A program made the position numbers and the translations under genes. The notes beneath the pieces were generated by a model. The model did not search any database, was not told where the DNA came from, and saw only the letters and a program-made list of their open reading frames with translations. From NCBI RefSeq assembly GCF_001184025.1, contig NZ_BBYG01000013.1, positions 310,001 to 374,000 of the forward strand: a stretch of DNA of 64,000 nucleotides, in the 5' to 3' direction. Positions within the stretch are counted from its first letter, which is position 1; each line of letters opens with the position of its first letter. Shown in pieces: positions 24,163-32,519 of the stretch. This DNA comes from Streptomyces maremycinicus (GTDB lineage: Bacteria > Actinomycetota > Actinomycetes > Streptomycetales > Streptomycetaceae).

Positions 24163-25275
24163 ATGGCCGAACCGTACGCACCCTCCCGCCACCGCGTCGT
24201 CGTCCTCGCCCTCGACGGGCTGATGCCCTTCGAACTGGGCATTCCGCAGCGCATCTTCGGCAAGGCCCGCGACGCGGCGGGCCGCCGCCTGTACGACGTC
24301 GTCACCTGCTCCGTCCGGCCGCCCGGCCCGGTCGAGACGGACGCCGACTACGCCGTCCTGGTCGCCCACGGCCCCGAGGCACTGGCCACCGCCGACACCG
24401 TCGTCGTGCCCACCTCCTACGAGCTGGGCCCCGTCTACGAGGAGGGCGTGCTCACCCCCGAACTGGCCGCCGCCCTCGCCCGTGTACGCCCCGGCACCCG
24501 CCTCGTCTCGATCTGCACCGGCGGCTACGTCCTCGCCGCCGCGGGCCGGCTGGACGGCCGTCCGGCCACCACGCACTGGATGCACGCCGAGCACTTCCAG
24601 CGGCTCTTCCCGAAGATCCGGGTCGACGCGGACGTGCTCTTCATCGACGACGGCGACGTCCTCACCTCCGCCGGGGTGGCGGCCGGGATCGACCTCTGCC
24701 TGCATCTCCTGCGCCGCGACCACGGCGCGGCGGTCGCCAACGAGGTGGCCCGCCGTACGGTCGTACCACCGCACCGCGACGGCGGTCAGGCGCAGTACAT
24801 CGAGCGTCCCGTGCCCGACCCGCAGCAGGCGACCACGACCACCGCCCGCGCCTGGGCGCTGGGCCGTCTCGACGAGCCGATCCAACTGCGCGACATGGCC
24901 GAGCAGGAGGCCATGTCGGTACGGACGTTCACCCGCCGCTTCCGCGAGGAGGTGGGCATCAGCCCCGGCCAGTGGCTCACCCAGCAACGGGTCGAGCGGG
25001 CCCGGCACCTGCTGGAGTCCAGCGACCGGTCGGTCGACCGGATCGCCCGGGACGCCGGTTTCGGCACCGCCCAGTCGATGCGGCAGCACCTACAGGCGGC
25101 CCTCGGGGTCACGCCGACCGCGTATCGCCGCACCTTCCGCACCGTCCGCCCCGGGAGCGACGGGAGCGACGGGCGTGGAGGGAGCGACGGGGGTGGCGGG
25201 CGTGGAGGGAGCGACGGGGGTGGCGGGCGTGGAGGGAGCGGTGGTCACGGCGTCGCCGACGCCGCCCTGCGGTGA
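24163..25275 (+). CDS. GlxA-family regulator (DJ-1/PfpI domain plus AraC HTH)
   Basis: An N-terminal DJ-1/PfpI glutaminase-like domain (about 8-180, with SICTGGYVLAAAGRLDGRPA holding the nucleophile-elbow cysteine) is joined to a C-terminal AraC/XylS double helix-turn-helix (about 215-320, MAEQEAMSVRTFTRRFREEV and HLLESSDRSVDRIARDAGFG). The family senses small metabolites and activates nearby genes, and the divergent MFS gene is the obvious target. The last 45 residues are a Gly/Ser/Asp repeat encoded by a 27-bp tandem repeat. This tail overlaps the convergent MFS gene's 3' end, so the natural protein may end functionally near residue 325. Confidence 0.9.
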   Translation: MAEPYAPSRHRVVVLALDGLMPFELGIPQRIFGKARDAAGRRLYDVVTCSVRPPGPVETDADYAVLVAHGPEALATADTVVVPTSYELGPVYEEGVLTPELAAALARVRPGTRLVSICTGGYVLAAAGRLDGRPATTHWMHAEHFQRLFPKIRVDADVLFIDDGDVLTSAGVAAGIDLCLHLLRRDHGAAVANEVARRTVVPPHRDGGQAQYIERPVPDPQQATTTTARAWALGRLDEPIQLRDMAEQEAMSVRTFTRRFREEVGISPGQWLTQQRVERARHLLESSDRSVDRIARDAGFGTAQSMRQHLQAALGVTPTAYRRTFRTVRPGSDGSDGRGGSDGGGGRGGSDGGGGRGGSGGHGVADAALR

Positions 25276-26454
25276 CCTCCCGGCGGTGCGCAACTCGCCC
25301 CACCAGCCGATCGCGGTGAGCAGCAGGGTCAGACCGACCCCGGCCAGCACCGCCGTGGACGGGGCGACCACCTTCAGCAGGACACCGGCGAGGGAGCCCG
25401 TCGCCGCGTACCCCGCGCCCGCCGCCGCGTACATGACGGAGTAACCGGCGGCCAGGGCGTGCGGCGGCAGCGCCTCGCGCAGGGACAGGTTGCGGGTGAG
25501 CACCGCCGCGGACTGGAGGACGCCCCCCACGGCCAGCGCCACCGCGATGCCCCCCGCGTCCGGGGTCAGCGCGACGAAGGTGACACAGACCGACGTCCCC
25601 GCCGTCAGCACCACGCTGCGGGTGCGCAGCCGTCCCGGCCAGACCCGCAGGCCGTAGGCGAACGCGCCGAGCCCGCCGCCCACCGCCATCCCGGTCAGCA
25701 GCGGACCGGACCAGCCGACGCCGACGCCGCGCTGCTCCAGCAGGGCGGGCAGGACGAGTTCGGCCAGCCCGAGCAGGGTGAGGCCGGCCGCGCCGGTCAC
25801 GTACACCGGCCAGGCGCCGGTCAGGACCCGCAGCGGCGACGCGCCCGCCCGGTCGCCGCCCCGCGGGTCGTCCGGTCCGTGCCCGCTCCAGGCCGCCGGG
25901 AGCAGCCACAGGCCCGCGACCGACGCGGCCATCAGGGCGGCCGCGAGGACCAGCGGGACGCGCGGAGCGACACCGAGGGCCAGGCCGGCGACCGCCGCCG
26001 GGGAGGCGGCCCAGACCCCGGCCGTCAGCATCGACTCGACCGACAGCGCCTGTGCCGCCGCCCGCTCCGGCACCAGCGCGGTGAGCAGCGTGCGCAGTCC
26101 GCCGGTGGCGGCGGCCGGCGCGGCACCGGCCACGACCGCGCACCCGCCGAGCACCGCCGGATGCGCGGCCGGGAACGCCCCGAGCCCCGCGAATCCGGCG
26201 GCCCCGGCCATCAGCCCGACGGCCAGGTGGAGCCGGGCGCGCTCGGGGCGCAGCCGCATCCCGAGGACCGGGGCGCCGACGATCTCCCCGACGACGTACC
26301 CCGCCGCGAGGACCGCGCCCAGCGTGTAGCCGCCGGGACGCTCCCGCACCAGGAACACCAGCGCCAGCGGCGCCATGGCGACCGGCATACGGGCGCCGAC
26401 GGCCGTGCAGCACCAGATCAGTACCTGGCGGGTGGCGACGTCACGGTAGGTCAT
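25090..26454 (-). CDS. MFS transporter
   Basis: The 454-residue protein has about twelve hydrophobic segments. It begins MTYRDVATRQVLIWCCTAVG and shows the conserved inter-helix GMRLRPERARLHLAVGLMAG region. It resembles drug-efflux type MFS carriers with a long alanine/glycine-rich core. The C-terminal 50 residues are repeats of PATPVAPST-type peptides, read from the strand opposite the GlxA gene's repeat. The last 186 bases overlap that gene. The substrate is unknown. Confidence 0.85.
   Translation of the reverse strand: MTYRDVATRQVLIWCCTAVGARMPVAMAPLALVFLVRERPGGYTLGAVLAAGYVVGEIVGAPVLGMRLRPERARLHLAVGLMAGAAGFAGLGAFPAAHPAVLGGCAVVAGAAPAAATGGLRTLLTALVPERAAAQALSVESMLTAGVWAASPAAVAGLALGVAPRVPLVLAAALMAASVAGLWLLPAAWSGHGPDDPRGGDRAGASPLRVLTGAWPVYVTGAAGLTLLGLAELVLPALLEQRGVGVGWSGPLLTGMAVGGGLGAFAYGLRVWPGRLRTRSVVLTAGTSVCVTFVALTPDAGGIAVALAVGGVLQSAAVLTRNLSLREALPPHALAAGYSVMYAAAGAGYAATGSLAGVLLKVVAPSTAVLAGVGLTLLLTAIGWWGELRTAGRSPQGGVGDAVTTAPSTPATPVAPSTPATPVAPSTPVAPVAPGADGAEGAAIRGRRDPEGRL
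25174..25240. repeat. 27-bp in-frame tandem repeat shared by two convergent genes
   Basis: Two and a half copies of a 27-bp unit starting CGTGGAGGGAGCGACGGGGG lie inside the overlapping 3' ends of the GlxA regulator and MFS genes. The unit is a multiple of three, so both reading frames stay open when copies are gained or lost. Confidence 0.85.
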
Positions 26455-26551
26455 ACGAGGACCGTAGGGGGCGGCACCGACCCGGCCCCACGGGTTTTCC
26501 GGGCAGCCGGCCGGGTTTCCCGGTCGGCCGACGGGGCCTTCGTCGCCCCGG

Positions 26552-27601
26552 TCAGAACGTGAGCACCGCCCGTGCCACCCGCCCCGCCTCCGCGTCCGCC
26601 GCCGCCTTCGCGAAGTCCTCCACCGGGTAGGTGTCCGTCACCAGTTCGTCGAGCAGCAGCCGGCCGGTGCGGTACAGCTCGGCGTAGAGCGCGATGTCCC
26701 GCTGCGGGCGCGACGAGCCGTACCGGCAGCCCAGGATCGACTTGTCCAGGTACATCGACGAGACCAGGAAGGACGCCTCGGCGGTGGCCGGCGGGACCCC
26801 GAGGAGCACCGCCTGGCCGTGCCGGTCCAGCAGGTCGATCGCCTGCCGGATCAGCTCGACCCGGCCGACGCACTCGAAGGCGTGGTCCGCGCCCGTGGGC
26901 AGCACCTCGCGCACCGCGTCCGTAGAGGTCAGGAAGTCCGTCGCGCCGAACCGCCGGGCCGTCGCCTCCTTCGCCGGGTTGGCGTCCACCGCGACGATCC
27001 GCGAGGCGCCGGCGATCCGCGCCCCCTGCACCACGTTCAGCCCGATCCCGCCCGTCCCGATGACGACGACGCTCTCCCCGTGGCCGACCCGCGCGCGGTT
27101 GAGCACGGCCCCGACGCCGGTCAGCACCCCGCACCCGATCAGCGCGGCCGACGTGAGCGGGACGTCCGCCGGGATCCGGACCGCCTGTACCGCCTTCACC
27201 ACCGTGCGCTCGGCGAAGGCGGAGTTGGCCGCGAACTGGAACACCGGGGCCCCCGCGCGCGTGAACGGCTTGCGCGGGCGCCCGATGGCCTGCCGGCACA
27301 TCGTCGGCCTGCCGCGGTCGCACTCCGCGCACGTGCCGCAGTTGGCGAGCGTCGACAGCGCGACGTGATCCCCGGGCACGACATGGGCGACCCCCGCGCC
27401 GACCGCGTCGACGACCCCCGCGCCCTCGTGGCCGAGGACGACGGGCGCCGGGAACGGGATCGTCCCGTCGACGACCGAGAGGTCGCTGTGACACAGCCCG
27501 GCCGCCGAGATGGCGACGAGCACCTCGCCCGGCCCCGGATCGCGGACGGCCAGGTCGTCGACGACCTCGGCCCGCTTCCCGTCGAACACCACGCCTCGCA
27601 T
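26552..27601 (-). CDS. Zinc-dependent alcohol dehydrogenase (MDR superfamily)
   Basis: The 349-residue protein has the catalytic zinc ligands CHSD (about 37-40) and GHEGAGVV (about 58), the structural zinc cysteines of CGTCAECDRGRPTMC (about 88-102), and the NAD-binding GTGGIGLNVVQGARIAGA (about 172-189). It oxidises primary alcohols to aldehydes or the reverse. It lies 33 bases downstream of the start-proximal gap after an acyl-CoA dehydrogenase gene in the same direction, so it is probably read with it. It could process an alcohol intermediate of the catabolic block. The substrate is not readable. Confidence 0.92.
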   Translation of the reverse strand: MRGVVFDGKRAEVVDDLAVRDPGPGEVLVAISAAGLCHSDLSVVDGTIPFPAPVVLGHEGAGVVDAVGAGVAHVVPGDHVALSTLANCGTCAECDRGRPTMCRQAIGRPRKPFTRAGAPVFQFAANSAFAERTVVKAVQAVRIPADVPLTSAALIGCGVLTGVGAVLNRARVGHGESVVVIGTGGIGLNVVQGARIAGASRIVAVDANPAKEATARRFGATDFLTSTDAVREVLPTGADHAFECVGRVELIRQAIDLLDRHGQAVLLGVPPATAEASFLVSSMYLDKSILGCRYGSSRPQRDIALYAELYRTGRLLLDELVTDTYPVEDFAKAAADAEAGRVARAVLTF

Positions 27602-27634
27602 CGCGTCCCCACCGTCCTGTCCGTTTCCGGTCCG

Positions 27635-28783
27635 CTATCCCTTGGGCTGCCTGGGCAGACCGAGCACCCGCTCGGCGATGATCGTGCGCTGGATCTGGTC
27701 CGAGCCGCCGTAGACGGTGTCGGCCCGGGAGAACAGGAACAGGTGCTGCGCCTCGTCGAGTTCGTACGGGGACGACGGCGACCAGTCCGCCGGGCCGGCA
27801 CTCGCCGCCGCTCCCCGCACCTGCACGGCCACCTCCCCCAGACGCTGGTGCCAGCCGGCCCACAGCAGCTTCGCCACGCTGGGCGCGCCCGGCCCGCCGG
27901 AGCCGCCCAGCGTCCGCAGGGCGTTCCACCGCATGGTGCGCAGTTCGGCCCACAGCCGCACCAGCCGCTCGCGGACGACGGGGTCGTCGGCCGCGCCCGT
28001 GCGCACCGCCGTGCGCACGACCCGTTCCAGTTCCCGGGCGAAGCCGATCTGCTGGGCGAGGGTCGACACCCCCCGTTCGAAGCCGAGGAGGCTCATCGCC
28101 ACCCGCCAGCCGTCGCCCGCCGCGCCGACGACGTGCTCCACGCGCGCGTGCGCCCCGTCGAAGAAGACCTCGTTGAAGTCGCTGGTGCCGGTCAGCTGCC
28201 GGATCGGCCGCACCTCGATCCGTCCCGGCTGGTCCATGGGGACGAGGAGGAAGGTCAGTCCGTGGTGCCGCCTGGACGCCGGGTCGGTGCGGGCCAGCAC
28301 GAAACACCAGTCGGCCTCATGGGCGAGCGAGGTCCAGATCTTCTGCCCGGTGACGCGGTACGACCGTCCGTCGGGGGCGGGTTCGGCTCTGGTCCGGACG
28401 CCGGCCAGGTCGGATCCCGCGTCCGGTTCGCTGTACCCCTGGCACCACAGCTCCGCACCGGCGGCGATCGGCGGCAGGAAGCGCGCCTTCTGCTCCGCCG
28501 TGCCGTGCGCGAGGAGGGTCGGCGCGAGGAGGTTCTCCCCGATGTGCCCGGACCGGGCCGGGGCCCCCGATCGCGCGTACTCCTCGGCCCAGGCGACCTG
28601 TTGGGTCAGGCTCCCGGTCCGGTTCCCGAACCCGCCCTCCGACCACCCGAGGCCGATCCACCCGGCCGAGCCGAGGGTGCGCTCCCAGGAACGCCGATCG
28701 GAGGCACGCGGAACATGCGCATCGAGCCAACCGCGCACTTCCGCACGGAACGAATCGTCCGCCGGAGCAGAACCGAAATCCAC
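27635..28783 (-). CDS. Acyl-CoA dehydrogenase family protein
   Basis: From a GTG preceded by AGGAGG the protein has 382 residues. Motifs are CQGYSEPDAGSDLAGVRTRA (about 115-134, middle domain entrance), GQKIWTSLAHEADWCFVLAR and the C-terminal TVYGGSDQIQRTIIAERVLG (about 358-377). It matches the FadE groups used on sterol side chains and other bulky acyl-CoAs, which usually work as heteromers. It shares direction with the SDR gene upstream and the alcohol dehydrogenase downstream, suggesting an SDR-FadE-ADH operon starting near site E. Confidence 0.9.
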   Translation of the reverse strand: MDFGSAPADDSFRAEVRGWLDAHVPRASDRRSWERTLGSAGWIGLGWSEGGFGNRTGSLTQQVAWAEEYARSGAPARSGHIGENLLAPTLLAHGTAEQKARFLPPIAAGAELWCQGYSEPDAGSDLAGVRTRAEPAPDGRSYRVTGQKIWTSLAHEADWCFVLARTDPASRRHHGLTFLLVPMDQPGRIEVRPIRQLTGTSDFNEVFFDGAHARVEHVVGAAGDGWRVAMSLLGFERGVSTLAQQIGFARELERVVRTAVRTGAADDPVVRERLVRLWAELRTMRWNALRTLGGSGGPGAPSVAKLLWAGWHQRLGEVAVQVRGAAASAGPADWSPSSPYELDEAQHLFLFSRADTVYGGSDQIQRTIIAERVLGLPRQPKG

Positions 28784-28888
28784 GCTGACCTCCTGGAAAA
28801 GGGGCGACCGCCGCCACCTCAGGGGCGCGGGGAACCGCGCGATCAACCACGCCGCACCCGCAGCCGCCGAACCACGCACGCCTCCGGG

Positions 28889-29803
28889 CTACCGGGCGTT
28901 GGGCCGATCCCCTTCCCGCGCAGCCCGCTCCATCTCCTCCAACCGAGCAAGCATCGGCATCGGATCCACCCCCACCGCCCCCGGCAGGAACTCCGCGATC
29001 GTCTCCGGCGTCCAACCGCCGCAGGCATGAGCCGAACGCAGTTCACGCGGCTGCGCCCACACCGCGATCCTCGGCCCCGCGACGGTGTACACCTGCCCGG
29101 TGACCTTCGCCTCCCGCGCGCGGTCCGACAGCAGGTACACCACGAACGCGGCCACGTCCTCGGGTTCCCCGATCTCCGTCAACTCCATGGGCACGCCCGC
29201 GGACATCCGGGTACGGGCCACGGGAGCCACCGCGTTGGCGGTCACCCCGTACTTGTGCAGACCCAGCGCGGCGCTCCGCACGAGCGAGATGATGCCGCCC
29301 TTGGCGGCGCTGTAGTTGGCCTGCGCGACCGAGCCCTGGTGGTTGCCGCTGGTGAAGCCGATCAGTGTGCCGGAGCGCTGTCCGCGCATCACCGCCGACG
29401 CGGCCCGGAACACGGTGAACGTGCCCTTGAGGTGGGTGGCGACGACCGAGTCCCACTCCTCCTCGCTCATGTTGAACAGCATCCGCTCGCGCAGGATCCC
29501 GGCGACGCACACCACCCCGTCGATCCTGCCGTACGACGCCAGCGCGGTGTCGACGAGCCGCTGCCCGCCGGCCATCGTCGAGATGTCGTCGGCGACGGCG
29601 ACCGCCTCCCCGCCCGCCGCCTCGATCTCCTTGACGACGGACTCGGCGACCTCGCTGGTGGGTGAGGCCCCGTCCACCGAGACCCCGTAGTCGTTGACGA
29701 CGACCCGCGCGCCCTCGGCCGCCGCCGCCAGCGCCACCGCCCGCCCGATGCCTCGTCCCGCCCCGGTGACGGCGACGACCTTGCCGGTCAGGAAGTTCCC
29801 CAC
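28889..29803 (-). CDS. Short-chain dehydrogenase, MFE-2 (hydroxyacyl-CoA dehydrogenase)-like
   Basis: The 304-residue SDR has the cofactor motif TGAGRGIGRAVALA (about 14-27), an aspartate-rich insertion (VNDYGVSVDGASPTSEVAE) typical of the dehydrogenase part of peroxisomal multifunctional enzyme 2, and the catalytic Ser-Tyr-Lys (GFTSGNHQGS, YSAAKGG at about 162). It would oxidise a 3-hydroxyacyl-CoA. Unlike typical SDRs, a 60-residue C-terminal extension (ITVAGP onward) follows the fold. The GTG start has GGGAGGGGG upstream. It heads a probable operon and is divergent from the cyclase-family gene with a palindrome between them. Confidence 0.9.
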   Translation of the reverse strand: MGNFLTGKVVAVTGAGRGIGRAVALAAAAEGARVVVNDYGVSVDGASPTSEVAESVVKEIEAAGGEAVAVADDISTMAGGQRLVDTALASYGRIDGVVCVAGILRERMLFNMSEEEWDSVVATHLKGTFTVFRAASAVMRGQRSGTLIGFTSGNHQGSVAQANYSAAKGGIISLVRSAALGLHKYGVTANAVAPVARTRMSAGVPMELTEIGEPEDVAAFVVYLLSDRAREAKVTGQVYTVAGPRIAVWAQPRELRSAHACGGWTPETIAEFLPGAVGVDPMPMLARLEEMERAAREGDRPNAR

Positions 29804-29825
29804 GTCCGGCCCCCTCCCGCAGTTT

Positions 29826-29840
29826 CTGACGGACCGTTAG
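29826..29840. promoter_or_regulatory. Operator-like palindrome, site E
   Basis: CTGACGGACCGTTAG differs from a perfect palindrome by one arm position. It lies between the divergent SDR and cyclase-family genes, 22 bases from the SDR start, and could control both. Confidence 0.65.
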
Positions 29841-29905
29841 ATTTGAGATTCGAGGTCTAGATTGACCCGTCCGTCGGTCGGGGACAAGCCCCGGGGAGGC
29901 ACGGA

Positions 29906-30832
29906 ATGACACTGCCGGTCGAGTTCCACGACATAGCGAAGCGCGTCAACAACTGGGGGCGCTGGGGGGCCGACGACGAGATCGGCACGCTGAACCTCAT
30001 CACCGACGACGTCGTCCGCGCGGCCGTCGCCGAGGTCCGCACCGGCCACCGCGTCCCGCTCGCGCTGCCGCTGCGGGAGGACGGCGTGCAGACGGGACTG
30101 ATCCCCGGGCGGGTCAACCCCCTGCACGCCATGGTGCAGATCAACCAGGAGATCTTCGGTCCGGGCACGGTGGCGTGCAGCGACGACGCCGTGACCATGG
30201 GCCTCCAGGCCGGCACCCACTGGGACGCGCTGACCCATGTCTCGCACTCGGGGAAGCTCTACAACGGCCGGCCCGCCGGCACGATCACCCCGCACGGCGG
30301 TGCCGAGTTCGGCGGTATCGACAAGGCGCGGCACATCGTCTCGCGCGGCGTCCTCCTGGACGTCGCACGCGCGCGTGGCGTCGACCGGCTGGACGGCGAG
30401 CACGCGGTCACCCCGGAGGACCTGACGGCGGCGGAGGAACTGGCCGGCACCCGGGTGCGCGCCGGCGACATCGTGCTCGTACGGACCGGGCAGGTGCGGG
30501 TCTACCTGTCCGGCGACAAGCAGGGGTACGGCTATCCGTCACCGGGGCTCTCGGTCCGTACGCCGGAGTGGTTCCACGCGCGCGATGTGGCGGCGGTGGC
30601 CAACGACACCCTCACGTTCGAGATCTTCCCGCCGGAGATCGACGATCTGTGGCTGCCGGTGCACGCGCTCCACCTGGTGGAGATGGGGATGCTCCAGGGC
30701 CAGAACTGGAATCTCGAAGAGTTGTCCACAGCCTGTGGACGAACGGGCCGCTACGCCTTCCTGCTGTCGGCGATGCCCGAGCCGTTCGTCGGCGCCACGG
30801 GAACCCCGGTGGCCCCGGTGGCGGTGCTCTAG
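29906..30832 (+). CDS. Cyclase-family metal-dependent hydrolase (PF04199 type)
   Basis: The 308-residue protein has the family metal signature in GTHWDALTHVSHSGKLYNGR (about residues 103-122), as in kynurenine formamidase and isatin hydrolase. The N-terminal NNWGRWGADDEIGTLN and the late VHALHLVEMGMLQGQNWNLE are typical of the fungal/actinobacterial cyclase branch. Members open rings or hydrolyse cyclic amides and lactones. Sitting in the palindrome-marked set, it is a candidate ring-opening step. The downstream gene is convergent, so it is a single-gene unit. Confidence 0.88.
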   Translation: MTLPVEFHDIAKRVNNWGRWGADDEIGTLNLITDDVVRAAVAEVRTGHRVPLALPLREDGVQTGLIPGRVNPLHAMVQINQEIFGPGTVACSDDAVTMGLQAGTHWDALTHVSHSGKLYNGRPAGTITPHGGAEFGGIDKARHIVSRGVLLDVARARGVDRLDGEHAVTPEDLTAAEELAGTRVRAGDIVLVRTGQVRVYLSGDKQGYGYPSPGLSVRTPEWFHARDVAAVANDTLTFEIFPPEIDDLWLPVHALHLVEMGMLQGQNWNLEELSTACGRTGRYAFLLSAMPEPFVGATGTPVAPVAVL

Positions 30833-31437
30833 GAGCCCGCGGGCCCGCGCCCGGACCAGCCCGCGAGCAGGACCCCGAGCAGGCGACGGACCGACCCGCG
30901 GACCGACCCGCGGACAGACGCGGACAGACGCGGACAGGCACAGGACACGTGAACAGGCGTTCCCCTCATGTCGGCTGGCGGCGCGCGGCTGCCCGCCCCG
31001 AGCACGGCACCGCGCACCGCCATCCGACTCCGGCGCGCCCTCCCCCACTCCCGGCTGTGCCCGAGCGGGAGGGACCCCCACCGACTCCCCTCGGCCCTGA
31101 GGGAGCCGGCGCCGAATCACGACCCACACTCGGCGAGAGCCTCCGTCACCGAAGCCCTCGTCGTCCCCTCACGGCGAATCGCTGACCACAAGCGTGATCA
31201 AACGGACACGTCACGTCAACACCCGCACGGAGTTTTATTACTTACATCCCCTTTGTGGTGGGCGCGCACGGAAGCACAGGCGGGCGCACCGATACAGGCC
31301 CGGACTGTGCGCGACAGCGCTTTCTGCGCCCGTGCACCACCATCCCGCGGGGCCTCCGCGACCGTGCGCCCTCGCCCGCCGCCCGACGGCCACCCCACCG
31401 GGGCCCGACCGCCGCCGGATCGTCGCCCGACCGCCGC
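30833..31437. other. 605-bp convergent intergenic region
   Basis: No gene is supported here. It contains short direct repeats (GACCGACCCGCG twice, then CGGACAGACG units at about 30888-30937), an extragenic palindromic element (31038-31082) and an AT-rich island (about 31196-31255, including GTTTTATTACTTACATCC) that stands out from the surrounding GC. Frames open across it have the composition of shadows. Confidence 0.6.
31038..31082. repeat. Extragenic palindromic element of Streptomyces type
   Basis: The stretch from CCCTCCCCCACTCCCGG to GAGCGGGAGGGACCCCCACC pairs CTCCCG with CGGGAG. It resembles a dispersed GC-rich element (CCCACT...CGAGCGGGGG...CCCC) that I have seen often between Streptomyces genes. 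Its function is unknown; it may terminate or stabilise transcripts. Confidence 0.55.
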
Positions 31438-31983
31438 TCAGACGGCCTCGTACGCGAGCCCGCCGTAAGCCGGCTCGGGCTCCGCCGGGACCGCGCCCCG
31501 GCGCTCGTCCACGCCCCGACGCTCCTCCGCGCCGAGGCGGTCCTCCGTGCCCCCGTGGTCCGCCTCGGCCTCAACGACGTCCACGCAGCGGTCCAGTTCG
31601 CACCAGATGCGCTTGCCCGCGCCCTCGACGCTCCACCCCCAGCGGTCCGCGAGCCCGTCGACGAGGGCCAGACCGCGGCCGCCGGTCGCCTCGTCCCCGG
31701 CGCACCGGGGCACCGGGGCCCGGTCGCTGGTGTCGGCGACCTCCAGCCGGACGGTGGACGGCTCGGCCGTCCCGCCCGGCAGGGAGAGCCGCAGCACGGC
31801 CGGACAGCCGGTGTGCACCACGGCGTTGGTGACCAGTTCGGAGACGAGCAGGATCAGCGTCTCGGCGAGCGGCTCCTCGTCCCCTATCCCGGACCCGGCG
31901 AGGCGCGAGCGGGCCCACCTGCGGGCGCGCCCCACCTCAGCGGGGTCGGGCCGGATCTCCAGCTGCACTTGAAGCACCTGCAC
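31438..31983 (-). CDS. RsbW-like ATP-binding protein (anti-sigma factor kinase family)
   Basis: The 181-residue protein holds one GHKL/HATPase domain with the N box LVSELVTNAVVH (about 47-58), the G1 box LEVADTSD (about 79-86) and the G2 box GGRGLALVDGLADRWG (about 100-115). The last 45 residues are acidic and low-complexity. Streptomyces has dozens of these regulators; they bind sigma factors or phosphorylate STAS antagonists. No sigma or STAS gene is adjacent here, the nearest being at 38-39 kb. The start is GTG. Targets are unknown. Confidence 0.88.
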   Translation of the reverse strand: MQVLQVQLEIRPDPAEVGRARRWARSRLAGSGIGDEEPLAETLILLVSELVTNAVVHTGCPAVLRLSLPGGTAEPSTVRLEVADTSDRAPVPRCAGDEATGGRGLALVDGLADRWGWSVEGAGKRIWCELDRCVDVVEAEADHGGTEDRLGAEERRGVDERRGAVPAEPEPAYGGLAYEAV

Positions 31984-32519
31984 CGCTCACACCATCCGAA
32001 CCGGCGGACACATGGCCGTGCGCCACGCGAGCCACGCGAGCCGCGTGTGCACCATGACGACGGGGGCCACGATCGTAGCCATTTTCTGCATGGCCAGAAC
32101 AACAGCCAGAGGCAGGGTGACGGAACGTGAATCCCTTACGAGACAGCTTGGTTGACATACAGTCACCTCAACAAGCGCTTCGGGCATATTCCAGCGCGAA
32201 GGAGTACCCGTGCGGCATACTGTGCGACGCTCGTTGCGGGGAGTCGAACAGGCGGGCCCTCGAAGCCCGTCCGCCCTGCGAGCGGCGGCGCGCACCGCCG
32301 GATCCGGCACCGCCCCAGGGGCACCGCCGGCATGGCTCATGCTCGGAACCACTCGCATCCCACAGAAGGTACCGGAGAGGCCCGCCGACTCCGGGCCGTG
32401 ACGGGTCACGCATCGGACACAACCCGGTATCAACGCTCCGTGATTCCGGTATGCCACAATCCGCGACACCCGCGCGGACGGCCACCCGGCACCCCTCCGG
32501 TCACCGCAGGCGGGCGTGG
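31984..32519. other. Divergent promoter region with small candidate frames
   Basis: This 536-bp gap holds a TTGACA at 32152-32157, a candidate 63-codon frame on the plus strand with a strong ribosome-binding site (listed separately), and on the minus strand a short hydrophobic frame starting MQKMATIVAPVVMVH (32091 down to about 31987) that ends just before the RsbW-like GTG. The minus frame has no clear ribosome-binding site and I do not call it. Nothing else is seen. Confidence 0.5.
32210..32401 (+). CDS. Candidate small protein, 63 residues
   Basis: A GTG with GAAGGAG five bases upstream opens a frame starting MRHTVRRSLRGVEQAGP. The product is basic, Ala/Arg/Pro-rich, without recognisable domain or membrane segment, and has no match I know. 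The strong ribosome-binding site and an upstream TTGACA argue for translation. Its composition argues that it might be the remnant of a longer regulator gene or a chance frame. It is divergent from the RsbW-like gene. Confidence 0.3.
   Translation: MRHTVRRSLRGVEQAGPRSPSALRAAARTAGSGTAPGAPPAWLMLGTTRIPQKVPERPADSGP

Noticed and set aside
30968..31468. Plus-strand frame of 166 codons in the convergent gap
   Set aside because: Its composition is shadow-like, it crosses the extragenic palindromic element and AT island, and it runs into the antisense of the RsbW-like gene.
31987..32091. Short hydrophobic minus-strand frame MQKMATIVAPVVMVH ending before the RsbW-like start
   Set aside because: There is no clear ribosome-binding site or conserved-family recognition. 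It could be a translated upstream frame, but the evidence is too thin to call.
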